DNA from: Myxococcales bacterium UBA1238
GTDB taxonomy: Bacteria > Myxococcota_A > Bradymonadia > UBA7976 > UBA1532
Reading direction: 5' to 3'
Assembly: GCA_002309015.1 (NCBI GenBank)
Contig: DBWM01000035.1
Coordinates: 243 to 33,863 of the forward strand
DNA: 33,621 nucleotides
In this document: positions 1 through 7,580 of the stretch, in pieces
How the letters are laid out: each line of letters starts with the position of its first letter
Position numbering within the stretch: the stretch's first letter is position 1
Position numbers and translations under genes: made by a program
The notes under the pieces: generated by a model
Seen by the model: the letters and a program-made list of their open reading frames with translations, nothing else
Databases searched by the model: none
What the model was told of the DNA's origin: nothing

Positions 1-331
1 CGTGGGTGGGGCCCAGGCAGAATTCGGCGCCCTTGCGGTCCTTCATGCGCAAAAGTTCGGGGCCGTAATGGCTCCAGCGTCCGGATTCCTGCCAAATCTC
101 AGCCGGCTGAACCATCGGCAGGAGCACTTCCTGAGCGCCCGCCGCGTCGAGTTCCTGGCGGATGATGTCTTCGATCTTGCGCAGGACGCGCATTGAAAGG
201 GGCAAAAAGTCGTAAACGCCCGCCGCAAGCTTACGAATATATCCGCCGCGAACCAGCATCTGATGGCTGACCACCTCGGCGTCCTTGGGGACTTCCTTCA
301 GGGTCGGCGCATGCAACCGCGTCATTCTCAT
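1..331 (-). CDS. proS: Prolyl-tRNA synthetase, N-terminal part (gene runs off left edge)
   Basis: This gene charges tRNA-Pro with proline in the cytoplasm. Only the first 110 codons lie in the window; reading leftwards the frame is open to the edge with no stop. The translation begins MRMTRLHAPTLKEVP and carries the strongly conserved bacterial ProS blocks: DAEVVSHQMLVRGGYIRKLA, AGVYDFLPLSMRVLRKIE, GAQEVLLPMVQPAEIW and ESGRWSHYGPELLR, ending in FCLGPTH just before the class II motif 2 region. The ATG at 331 is chosen because GGAG lies about 8 bases upstream; an in-frame ATG two codons later is possible. The promoter must lie in or beyond the repeat field 430-690 upstream. Whether the full gene has the editing insertion domain cannot be seen here. 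Confidence 0.96.
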   Translation of the reverse strand, partial: MRMTRLHAPTLKEVPKDAEVVSHQMLVRGGYIRKLAAGVYDFLPLSMRVLRKIEDIIRQELDAAGAQEVLLPMVQPAEIWQESGRWSHYGPELLRMKDRKGAEFCLGPTH

Positions 332-429
332 GGTCTGATCTCCAAAACGAGGGAGGGAAACCGGGCCTTATACTCGCCAAACGCCGAACTCTCAAGAGAA
401 CCCGCAGGTTTTCTCCCATTCGGGAAGCG

Positions 430-690
430 GTGGCGCAGGCGGCGCCGGGGGTTCGTGAGGCTCGGGTCGCATCATCGATTTGCGGCGCCAGTCAATCCCG
501 AACGTCGTGAAAGCCCTGGACGAGCCGTCCAAAGGGTTCCTGAGCATCGGGTCACCTCATCGATTTGCGGCGCCAGTCAATCCCGAATCTCGGGTCTCGC
601 CATCGATTTGCAGCGCCAGTCAATCCCGAGCGTCGGAAAAGCCCTGGGCGGGCGGCGCGAAGCCTTCGGGAACGTTCGGAAAGGATGGGG
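430..690 (-). repeat. Intergenic palindrome-containing repeat array, about 42-43 bp period
   Basis: The 379-base gap between the FHA gene and proS holds no convincing gene. It contains repeats whose shared core, on the + strand, is CATCGATTTGCRGCGCCAG followed by TCAATCCCGA. Exact copies start at 473, 558 and 601, that is 85 and 43 bases apart, with decayed copies between and around them near 430-470, 530-550 and 650-690. The middle copy carries the near-palindrome CCCGAATCTCGGG (582-594). The same element, with CATGCAATCCCGAATCTCGGG-type cores, recurs in the array at 8485-8736. Spacing here is not a multiple of three and the reading frames are broken by stops, so this copy is non-coding. Confidence 0.8.
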
Positions 691-710
691 AGAAGAAGAA
701 AGCGGCGGGA

Positions 711-2039
711 TTAAAGCGCGCGGCCGATGCGCCAGAGGGTTTTGCCGATGAGCACGGCGTCTCCGAGGCCCAGAAGGCGGTTCGGGCGGATGCGGAGCCA
801 GGTGCCGTTGAAGCTCTCCAGATCGCGCAGGGTGGGCCCCGCTTCGCTGCAGATGACGACCGCGTGGGTGCCGCTCATGCGCGTATCTTCGGTAAACGTA
901 AAATCGGCGACATGACGGCCGATGCGGCAATAGGCCGGATCCGATCCCGTGGGCGCCTGGGGCAGGTAATAAAGATTGCGCACCCGGCCGTCGGAGGTGA
1001 TCTGCGCCAAATGGGCTCCGATGGGCTCTGCCGTGCCAAAGCAGAGGGGCTTGGGGACGGATTTGAGGGTGTCGTCGGTTTCGGCCACGTAACGCAGAAG
1101 CTGACTGCCCACCATGAATTCGTCGCCGTCGGTCAGCGGAACGACGCCCCGGATGCGCCACCAGACGCCGCTTTTGCTGTTCAGATCGCTCACGCAGACG
1201 CGATCGCCCTGAAGCACAAACGAAGCATGGCGCGGCGAGAGGTAGGGATCATCCTTTAAATATTTCTCGTCGCTCTCGCTGCCGATCACCCATTCGTCGG
1301 CGTCCATCAGATGGAGCGGCAGCTCGCCTTCCCCATCGCTCACGGGACGCAGCGCCAGACGAGGCACCGAAACCGCAGGCAGAGGCGGCGGGATCGCGAC
1401 CGTAGGCGCCTTGGGCGGCATCGAGACCATGACCGAAATCGGCTGCTTGCTCTTTTGAACCGCCGACTGCACCGCATCGCGCAGCTCCTGAAGCGCCGGC
1501 AGATCGTCGCCCGAATCGGTCGTAACCGACTCGTCCACCAGATCCTCTTCGCTGAGCTCCTCGATAAAATCGCCCTTTCGCGGATTGACCGGCGTCGGCA
1601 CCGAAGCGAGCAGTTCGCTGCCCGTAAAATCCATCGCGGGCGAATCGTCGAGCGTATCGATCGGGATCAGCACCGAAATATCGGCAGGCCGCTCCGTTTG
1701 CAGATCGTCTCGCCGCTCGGCATCGACCTTTGAAAACAAAAGATCTTCGCCGGCTTCCTCTTCGGGCAACGCCGCAAAAGGATCATCTGACTCGCGCTTT
1801 TCGGGCAAACGAGGCAGCGACAACACCGGGATTTCACCCATCGTCGAAAGCAGCACCGCGGGCACCGGCTTCAACGAAAGCGCCTGCACATCTTCAACCG
1901 TATTGATCAGGCTGTCGGGCAACTCGATCTGAGGTTCCGAATCCTCTGCAGGAGCCGGAAGCCAAAGTGCGCGCCCGCAAGCGGTGCAAAACACAGCGGC
2001 TTCGGGATTCTGCTCTCCGCACCGTCGACAAGCGTCCAT
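711..2039 (-). CDS. Zinc-ribbon protein with two FHA domains
   Basis: This is a 442-residue soluble protein, probably a phosphothreonine reader in a Ser/Thr kinase pathway. Residues 4-21 form a CxxC-x10-CxxC zinc ribbon. Residues 25-235 are acidic and Pro-rich low-complexity linker. Two FHA domains follow: about 240-320 (SPRHASF at 268-274, then LNSKSGVWW) and about 350-440 (YCRIGRH at 370-376, MSGTHAV at 388-394, ESFNGTWLRI at 408-417). The second keeps the Arg, Ser/His and Asn-Gly pattern of peptide-binding FHA domains; the first is weaker at its entry (VIGSES). The start at 2039 is supported by AAGGTGG upstream. The gene is divergent from the lipoprotein gene at 2190 and lies upstream of proS, separated by the repeat field. 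The PEGA kinase at 15371 is a conceivable partner class, but no direct link is visible. Confidence 0.85.
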   Translation of the reverse strand: MDACRRCGEQNPEAAVFCTACGRALWLPAPAEDSEPQIELPDSLINTVEDVQALSLKPVPAVLLSTMGEIPVLSLPRLPEKRESDDPFAALPEEEAGEDLLFSKVDAERRDDLQTERPADISVLIPIDTLDDSPAMDFTGSELLASVPTPVNPRKGDFIEELSEEDLVDESVTTDSGDDLPALQELRDAVQSAVQKSKQPISVMVSMPPKAPTVAIPPPLPAVSVPRLALRPVSDGEGELPLHLMDADEWVIGSESDEKYLKDDPYLSPRHASFVLQGDRVCVSDLNSKSGVWWRIRGVVPLTDGDEFMVGSQLLRYVAETDDTLKSVPKPLCFGTAEPIGAHLAQITSDGRVRNLYYLPQAPTGSDPAYCRIGRHVADFTFTEDTRMSGTHAVVICSEAGPTLRDLESFNGTWLRIRPNRLLGLGDAVLIGKTLWRIGRAL

Positions 2040-2189
2040 CGACCACCTTCTTGCAAATTGCAGTCAGGCATGGGTTTATATCAGCAGAGCTTAAGGGTCA
2101 AATATCGGGCCTTTCAAAAATCTTTGCGATCCCTCAAAAGCGGCCTGAAAGCTTGCAACCAACCCGTTTTTTTTACCTGGTCCTGCGCC

Positions 2190-3449
2190 ATGAAATCGCC
2201 TCACTCCCTTTTTTTAAAAAGCAGCCTGCTCGCTTTGAGCGGCCTTTTTGCAACCGCGTTCTTTTTTTCGGCCTGCGGATCGATTCAGCCCGTCAAAACC
2301 GAAACGCCCCAAACGCCCGCCGCAGAACCTGCGCCCCAGACGAAAACCGAAGAACCCGAAACGGTCGCTTCGCCCGAGTCGCCCGACGAAGATGAAGATG
2401 CCCCGGACGAACAACAGGCCCCTCAGGCCCGGGGAGAAGGTTGCTTTGGGGTTCTGCTGCCCGCCAAAGGGCGATCGCGGCGGCTGGGCGCTCAGCTTTT
2501 GGAGACGATGCGCCTGCATCCCTTCAACGAACAGGGCCGGCTTCGCCTTCTGGATGCCTCGGCGGCGGCGGATGTGGAGGATGCGCTGGAACAACTTCAG
2601 CATGAAGGCTGCTTTGGGGCGGCGGGACTCTTCGACAACGATGTGGCGGAAGCGGCGGCGGAGGCGGCGGCGGAAGCTTCATTCCCGCTCATCATGCTGA
2701 CGGTCAGCGATGCGCCCTTAAAAAAGGAAGGCCCCGTCTATCGCGCGCTCCATACGCCGAGCCTCGTGGTGCGCAGCCTGGCGGGAGCGGCCCTCGGACG
2801 TCCGGGCAAAAAAGCGGTGATCGCGCGCGGTGAAGACGCCTACGGCCGAAACATGGCGCATCTGTTCATTTCGGTCTGGCAGGCGAGCGGCGGCAGCGTC
2901 ATTGCAGAGACCACTTGGGAAAAACTCGACAGCAAACTCGGCGAGACGATCGCTCAGGGCATCAAAAAAGCGCAGCCCGACGTCTTGTTTATGCCCGCAG
3001 GCATCTCGGATTCCGCTCTTCTGCTCAGCCATCTCGCGTCGCAGGGCGTCTGGGCCAAAGGTGAAAAGACGCGATTTAAGGGCGAAAAAAACGTGCAGGA
3101 AGTCACCATCCTGGGCCCCAGCGAATGGTACAGCCCGCAATGGTTAAAGCAGGCCGGCCGCTACGCCGAAGAAGCGCTCATCGCCGTGCCCTTTGCCGCC
3201 GAAACCGCGCCCGGTGCAAAGTTTTTGTCGCAATACGAAGGCCTCGATCACGCGCTTTCGGCTTACGACGCGCTGCTTTCGGACGCCCTCTACGCTCTGG
3301 AGGCGGCATCGAAATCGGGATCGCTTCGCTCGACGCGCTACCGGGGCGCAACGGCGGGCCTCGATCTCTCAAAGCGCGACGCGCTCTCGGGTCTCATCCT
3401 GATGACGGTGCGCAAAGGCAAGTTTGTAACGGCGGGCAGAGGTCGTTAG
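2190..3449 (+). CDS. Lipoprotein with type-1 periplasmic-binding-protein fold (ABC/LpoA-like)
   Basis: This is a 419-residue predicted lipoprotein. The start at 2190 gives a clean signal, MKSPHSLFLKSSLLALSG..., with lipobox FSAC and acylated Cys29; an upstream in-frame ATG at 2058 would bury the signal and is rejected. Residues about 35-80 are a Pro/Glu-rich linker (TPAAEPAPQTKTEEPE). The rest resembles the Peripla_BP_6 / branched-chain amino-acid receptor fold: GVLLPAKGRSRRLGAQLLE, SFPLIMLTVSD, RGEDAYGRNMAHLF, PDVLFMPAGISDSALLLSHL. No permease or ATPase genes are adjacent, so transport is not implied. A role like the penicillin-binding-protein activator LpoA, or as a stand-alone sensor, is possible. 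Its stop overlaps the stop end of lon by 4 bases, tail to tail. Confidence 0.8.
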   Translation: MKSPHSLFLKSSLLALSGLFATAFFFSACGSIQPVKTETPQTPAAEPAPQTKTEEPETVASPESPDEDEDAPDEQQAPQARGEGCFGVLLPAKGRSRRLGAQLLETMRLHPFNEQGRLRLLDASAAADVEDALEQLQHEGCFGAAGLFDNDVAEAAAEAAAEASFPLIMLTVSDAPLKKEGPVYRALHTPSLVVRSLAGAALGRPGKKAVIARGEDAYGRNMAHLFISVWQASGGSVIAETTWEKLDSKLGETIAQGIKKAQPDVLFMPAGISDSALLLSHLASQGVWAKGEKTRFKGEKNVQEVTILGPSEWYSPQWLKQAGRYAEEALIAVPFAAETAPGAKFLSQYEGLDHALSAYDALLSDALYALEAASKSGSLRSTRYRGATAGLDLSKRDALSGLILMTVRKGKFVTAGRGR

Positions 3450-5956
3450 GCGGGCGACGATTTTTTGCGACCCGAAGCTTTCGGAACCTCTGAGGTCCTG
3501 GGCTTTTTTGCGGAAGATTTCGGCTTTTTTACGGGCGTTTCCGGCTCCGGCGAGGCTTCGGCAAACCCCAAAAGCGCGATGGGCCAGAGCTCCTCGACCG
3601 AAGAGATCAGCGAAATCTGCAGATCCTGGCGCACTTCGTCGGGCAGCTCCGTCAGATCGCGTTCGTTGTCTTTGGGCAGCGCGATGCGCCGAATCCCCGC
3701 GCGATGCGCCGCAAGCAGCTTGTCTTTGATGCCGCCCACCGGGAGCACCTTGCCGCGCAGCGTGATCTCACCCGTCATCGCCAGATCGCTCCGCACGGGC
3801 AGCCCCGTAAACAAACTCGCCATCGCAAGGCTCACGGTTACGCCCGCCGAAGGCCCGTCTTTGGGCACCGCGCCCGCCGGAAAATGCACGTGGAGATCGA
3901 TGTTGTCGAAGGCTTCAGGCTCCAGTTTGAGCAAATCCGCCCGCGCGCGAATGAGGGAATGGGCCGCATGCACCGATTCCTTCATCACCTCGCCGAGCTG
4001 CCCCGTCAGCACCAGTTTGCCGTGACCGCGCATCTTGATCACCTCGATCACGAGCACCTCGCCCCCCGTCGAAGTCCAGGCGAGACCGTTGGCCACCCCC
4101 ACCTCGTCGCGCTCCATCCCTTCGTCGTGCAGAAACTTGCGGGGCCCCAAAAAGCGTTCCAAATCCTCGGTTTTGATTTCGGTGGTGAGGGGCTTTTGAA
4201 GGGTTTTCGGCGTCTTTGGCGCCTCTTCTTCCGAAGCTTCGCGGCGCGCCCGCTCCTGCATCTCCACCCGTTCCCGCGCGAGCTTGCGGCTGATGCGCTC
4301 CAGATTGCGCTTTAACCCGCGAACCCCCGCTTCCCGCGACCAATAGCGCGCGATCGCCCCCAGGGCTTCGTCTTCAAACCGCGGCGGCTGATCGGCGATC
4401 CCGTGATCCGCAAAGACGCGCGGCAAAAGATGGCGCTTCGCGATCTCGATCTTCTCTTTCTCGGTGTAGCCCTCGATGGTGATGAGCTCCAGGCGGTCGA
4501 GGAGCGGCTTCGGGATGTCGTGGATGTAGTTGGCGTTGACGATGAAGAGCACCTTCGAGAGATCGAAGGGGATATTAAAATAGTGATCGGTGAAGCTGTC
4601 GTTTTGTTCGGGATCGAGCAGCTCGAGCAGGGCGGATGCGGGATCGCCGCGGTGATCGGAGCCGAGTTTGTCGATCTCGTCGATCATCATGAGCGGGTTC
4701 ATGGTGCCGGCTCGGGTTAAGCCCGTCAACACCTTACCGGGCAGGGCGCCAATGTAAGTCCGGCGATGACCGCGGATTTCGGCCTCATCGCGCACGCCGC
4801 CCACGCTGATCCTGAAGAATTTGCGGCCGATCGCTTCGGCGATGGCGCGGCCCAGACTGGTTTTGCCCACGCCCGGAGGTCCCGCAAAGCAGAGGATGGC
4901 GCCTTTGTGGTTGGGGTTCAGTTTGCGCACGGCCAAAAATTCGACGATGCGCTCTTTGACCAAATCGAGGCCGAAATGCCCTTCGTCCAGAATCCGCTGC
5001 ACGTGATCGAGCTCGATGCGCTCTTCGGTGGTCTTGCCCCAGGGCAGCGCAAAGAAGCGTTCCAAAAAGGTTTTGATCACCTGATATTCGCTGGCGCTCG
5101 GCTGAATCTGGCGCAGGCGATCGATCTCGCGGGTCACCTCTTCGTTGATTTCGGGGCTCAGGTTTAAGGCGAGCAGCTGGGTCTGATATTTGGAGGCCTC
5201 ATCTTCGCCCAGCTCCTCGTCGCCGAGCTCCTTGCGGATGGTCTTGATCTGCTGGCGCAGGTAGAACTCGCGGCGGGTTTCGTCGATTTCCTGCTTGACG
5301 CGGCGATCCACCTCCTGGTTGATGCGCGCTTTTTCGAGTTCGCGGCCCAGGAGTTCGAGCACCACTTCGAGGCGTTCGCTGTAATCCTCGGCTTTGAGCA
5401 CGCGCAGGCGATCCTGGAACTCAAAGCGCAGGCCCGAAGCCACGATGTCGGAGAAGCGGCCCGGGTTGTCGCGGTTCTGAATCATCATGCCGAGCAGATC
5501 GCGGGGATATTTGGGGCTCAGTCCCGAGAGCTCTTCGTAGAGGGTGACCGCGCGGCGCGTGTTCAGCACCGAAGCGATCGGATCGCCGAAGATCTCTGGG
5601 ACCGCCTCCACCTCGGCCTTGAAGTAGGCGGAGTCGCCGCCGTAAGCGAGGATCCGCACGCGCTCGAGGCCGTGAAGGGTGACGCGACGGCTGTTTCCGG
5701 CGCCTTTGACGCGATTTAAGATCCGCGCCACCACGCCAATGTTGGCGATCATGTCGGAACTGATGAGCCGCGTTCGCTCGTCGCCGTCCGCAAAGCCCAG
5801 CACGATGAGCGAGTCGGTTTCGGAAGCGTCGTCCACCAGCTGTCCGTTGATTTCGCCGTCAATTTGCACGGTCGCTACCGAAAGCGGAAACAGCACCGTC
5901 GATCGCAGCGGCAACACCGGCAAAAGTTGATGCAGCGCCAAAGGCATCTCGTCCAT
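3446..5956 (-). CDS. lon: ATP-dependent Lon protease
   Basis: Lon is a cytoplasmic AAA+ serine protease that degrades misfolded and regulatory proteins. The 836-residue protein has the normal LonA order. It starts with the N-terminal LON substrate domain (LPVLPLRSTVLFP), then coiled coil to about 300. The AAA+ domain has Walker A GPPGVGKT (359-366) and Walker B MMIDEIDK (423-430). The protease domain has catalytic Ser703 in PKDGPSAGVT and Lys746 in GGIKDKL. The last 35 residues are an extra Lys/Pro/Ser-rich tail after the conserved end. Residues 570-595 form a Glu/Pro/Lys-rich insert before the protease domain. The start at 5956 has AGGG upstream and lies 12 bases after the Dam gene, so co-transcription with the dam, M50 and propeller genes is likely. 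It ends overlapping the stop of the convergent lipoprotein gene. Confidence 0.98.
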   Translation of the reverse strand: MDEMPLALHQLLPVLPLRSTVLFPLSVATVQIDGEINGQLVDDASETDSLIVLGFADGDERTRLISSDMIANIGVVARILNRVKGAGNSRRVTLHGLERVRILAYGGDSAYFKAEVEAVPEIFGDPIASVLNTRRAVTLYEELSGLSPKYPRDLLGMMIQNRDNPGRFSDIVASGLRFEFQDRLRVLKAEDYSERLEVVLELLGRELEKARINQEVDRRVKQEIDETRREFYLRQQIKTIRKELGDEELGEDEASKYQTQLLALNLSPEINEEVTREIDRLRQIQPSASEYQVIKTFLERFFALPWGKTTEERIELDHVQRILDEGHFGLDLVKERIVEFLAVRKLNPNHKGAILCFAGPPGVGKTSLGRAIAEAIGRKFFRISVGGVRDEAEIRGHRRTYIGALPGKVLTGLTRAGTMNPLMMIDEIDKLGSDHRGDPASALLELLDPEQNDSFTDHYFNIPFDLSKVLFIVNANYIHDIPKPLLDRLELITIEGYTEKEKIEIAKRHLLPRVFADHGIADQPPRFEDEALGAIARYWSREAGVRGLKRNLERISRKLARERVEMQERARREASEEEAPKTPKTLQKPLTTEIKTEDLERFLGPRKFLHDEGMERDEVGVANGLAWTSTGGEVLVIEVIKMRGHGKLVLTGQLGEVMKESVHAAHSLIRARADLLKLEPEAFDNIDLHVHFPAGAVPKDGPSAGVTVSLAMASLFTGLPVRSDLAMTGEITLRGKVLPVGGIKDKLLAAHRAGIRRIALPKDNERDLTELPDEVRQDLQISLISSVEELWPIALLGFAEASPEPETPVKKPKSSAKKPRTSEVPKASGRKKSSPA

Positions 5957-5968
5957 GGAACCCTCGTC

Positions 5969-6847
5969 TTACAAAAAAACCAAAACTTCGCCCACGGCCC
6001 CACGCTTTAAGGGATCGCGGTTGATGGCGCGGCGCACCTGCACCACATCGAGCCTGAGCCCCGCATAGAGCGCGTGGGTTTCGGGCACGGAGGCGTTTGA
6101 GAGCAGGCCGCGAACCTTGCGGGCTTCGAGCGATCGAAAGGCCTCAGCCAGCCGCTGCTGCTCGGGCGCGCCAAAAGGCTGACCGTCGTAATGGGTAAAG
6201 CGCGCCGTCGAACTTGCGGGCCAGTAAGGCGGATCGCAATACACAAAATCCCCCGCCTTCGCTTTTTGCATCACCGGCTCAAAATCGCCGCAGCAGATCT
6301 CCACGTTTTGAAGGCAGCTTGCGCAGGCGCGCAGGTTTTCGAGATCGATCTGATAATGCGACTGCTTGCCGAAAGGCACGTTAAAGCCGCCCTTGCGGTT
6401 TAAGCGATAGAGCCCGTTAAAGCCGCAGCGGTTTAAATAGATCGCGCGCGCCGCGAGTTCGGCGGGTTTTAAGGCGCGCCAGTCCATCGCCCGAACCGCG
6501 TAATAGGCCTCCTGCTCCTGGGGCCAGCGATCGAAAGCCTGCGCCACAGCGTCGGGATCCTCGCGGATCGCCTGCCAGACGGCGCAGAGTTCGGGGTTTC
6601 GATCGTTTAAGACCGCCCGCTCGAAGCGATGCCTTTTGGCCAGCGCGAAGAAGAGCGCGCCGCCGCCCAGAAAGGGCTCAAAATAGCAACCGATCTGGTT
6701 CGGGACGCGTTTTAACAGCTCGCAAAGCAGGCTCCGCTTGCCGCCCGCCCATTTTAAAAACGGAAACGGAGGGGCGCGATCGCAGACTTCAGCCTCGCCA
6801 GCCGGTAAGGCAGAATCCGCAGGCACCGCAAACGAAGTCCCGCTCAT
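5969..6847 (-). CDS. dam: D12-class DNA adenine-N6 methyltransferase (Dam-type)
   Basis: This enzyme transfers a methyl group from S-adenosylmethionine to adenine N6, in Dam relatives within GATC. The 292-residue protein has the D12 (alpha-group) motif order: FLKWAGGKRSLL (30-41), FEPFLGGGALFFAL (57-70, the AdoMet-binding motif I), NDRNPEL (81-87), the conserved YLNRCGFNGLYR block (137-148) and the catalytic DPPY at 205-208. No restriction nuclease gene is nearby, so it looks like a solitary regulatory or repair methylase. GATC sites are very dense in the window (21 counted between 3601 and 4800), which agrees with GATC specificity but does not prove it. The start ATG overlaps the TGA of the upstream protease gene (6844-6847), with no separate ribosome site, so translation is probably coupled. 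Confidence 0.93.
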   Translation of the reverse strand: MSGTSFAVPADSALPAGEAEVCDRAPPFPFLKWAGGKRSLLCELLKRVPNQIGCYFEPFLGGGALFFALAKRHRFERAVLNDRNPELCAVWQAIREDPDAVAQAFDRWPQEQEAYYAVRAMDWRALKPAELAARAIYLNRCGFNGLYRLNRKGGFNVPFGKQSHYQIDLENLRACASCLQNVEICCGDFEPVMQKAKAGDFVYCDPPYWPASSTARFTHYDGQPFGAPEQQRLAEAFRSLEARKVRGLLSNASVPETHALYAGLRLDVVQVRRAINRDPLKRGAVGEVLVFL

Positions 6848-7578
6848 GCCGCATCGCCCGAAGGGGCCGCCTTTTTAAAGAAGCCGCGCACGCCCAGAAA
6901 CAAAACCAGCACCGAGAAAAGCGCGATGAGCCCGCCCCAGAACCAGTAGGGCAAAAACAGCTCTTTTGCGATATGCCCCACGTCCGAGACGTGAATGCCC
7001 GTCGCCGTCCGCGCCTGATTCGTAAATAAATAGTCGGCGCGCGAAAAGACGCAGAGCGCGAGTTCCGTCGAGAAGAACAGCACCGCCCCCTGCTGCAGGC
7101 GATCCTTTCTCGAAGCGATGAGCAGCGCACAGATCGCCACGAGGCAAACCGACATCACGACGCCCACCATCGTGCGCACCACGAAGATCAGCGAGAGCAG
7201 AGAGAGCAGCCCGCCCACGCCCAGCGCGATCCGCGCCTTTTTGGCCGTCCGCCCCAGCCAGAAACCCAATGCCGCAAGGATCGGCGCCCCGCAGAGCCCG
7301 CCCGCAGAGACGATCGCTTTTCGAATCGCCCCCGCATCAGACGCGATCGCGTAGGTCGCAAGCCCCGAGGCATCGGACCACATTTCGAGCTTCAGGAAAT
7401 CCCCGCCCATCAGAACCGCCGCAACGCCGTGGCCCATCTCGTGCACAAAGGTTGAAAAGAGCACAAACGGGTAAGCAAAGGTTCGCAGCGCGGGCACGTA
7501 ATAGAGCAGGAGCGTCACCACCAGGGCGCCCAGAAGCATCGCGCGCGTCCACCGCAGGTCATTTTGTTCGTCGGCCAT
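6844..7578 (-). CDS. M50B-type membrane zinc metalloprotease-like protein
   Basis: This 244-residue membrane protein has about five to six hydrophobic segments. The zinc motif HEMGH (46-50) sits in FSTFVHEMGHGVAAVLMGG, as in the M50B-like branch of the site-2 protease superfamily. The Asp/Asn third-ligand motif is not obvious, so it may be a divergent or non-classical member. The start at 7578 (MADEQNDLRW) is preferred to a longer reading because GGAG lies 5 bases upstream, inside the end of the previous gene, and only two bases separate the genes. Its stop overlaps the dam start. It could act in intramembrane proteolysis, but no anti-sigma or substrate gene adjoins it. Confidence 0.85.
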   Translation of the reverse strand: MADEQNDLRWTRAMLLGALVVTLLLYYVPALRTFAYPFVLFSTFVHEMGHGVAAVLMGGDFLKLEMWSDASGLATYAIASDAGAIRKAIVSAGGLCGAPILAALGFWLGRTAKKARIALGVGGLLSLLSLIFVVRTMVGVVMSVCLVAICALLIASRKDRLQQGAVLFFSTELALCVFSRADYLFTNQARTATGIHVSDVGHIAKELFLPYWFWGGLIALFSVLVLFLGVRGFFKKAAPSGDAA

Positions 7579-7580
7579 GT

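Noticed and set aside
577..1161. Minus-strand frame ending in the repeat field
   Set aside because: It overlaps the FHA gene in another frame; its Arg/Pro/His-rich composition is typical of out-of-frame GC-rich DNA.
480..1259. Long plus-strand frame opposite the FHA gene
   Set aside because: It is an antisense shadow of a clear FHA gene, has no recognised domain, and begins inside the repeat field.
2058..2189. Upstream start for the periplasmic-binding-type lipoprotein
   Set aside because: It would place about 44 residues before the lipoprotein signal; the start at 2190 gives a normal signal.
5969..6847. Restriction-modification system around the adenine methylase
   Set aside because: Neighbours are Lon and an M50-type protease; no nuclease-like gene or specificity subunit is present.
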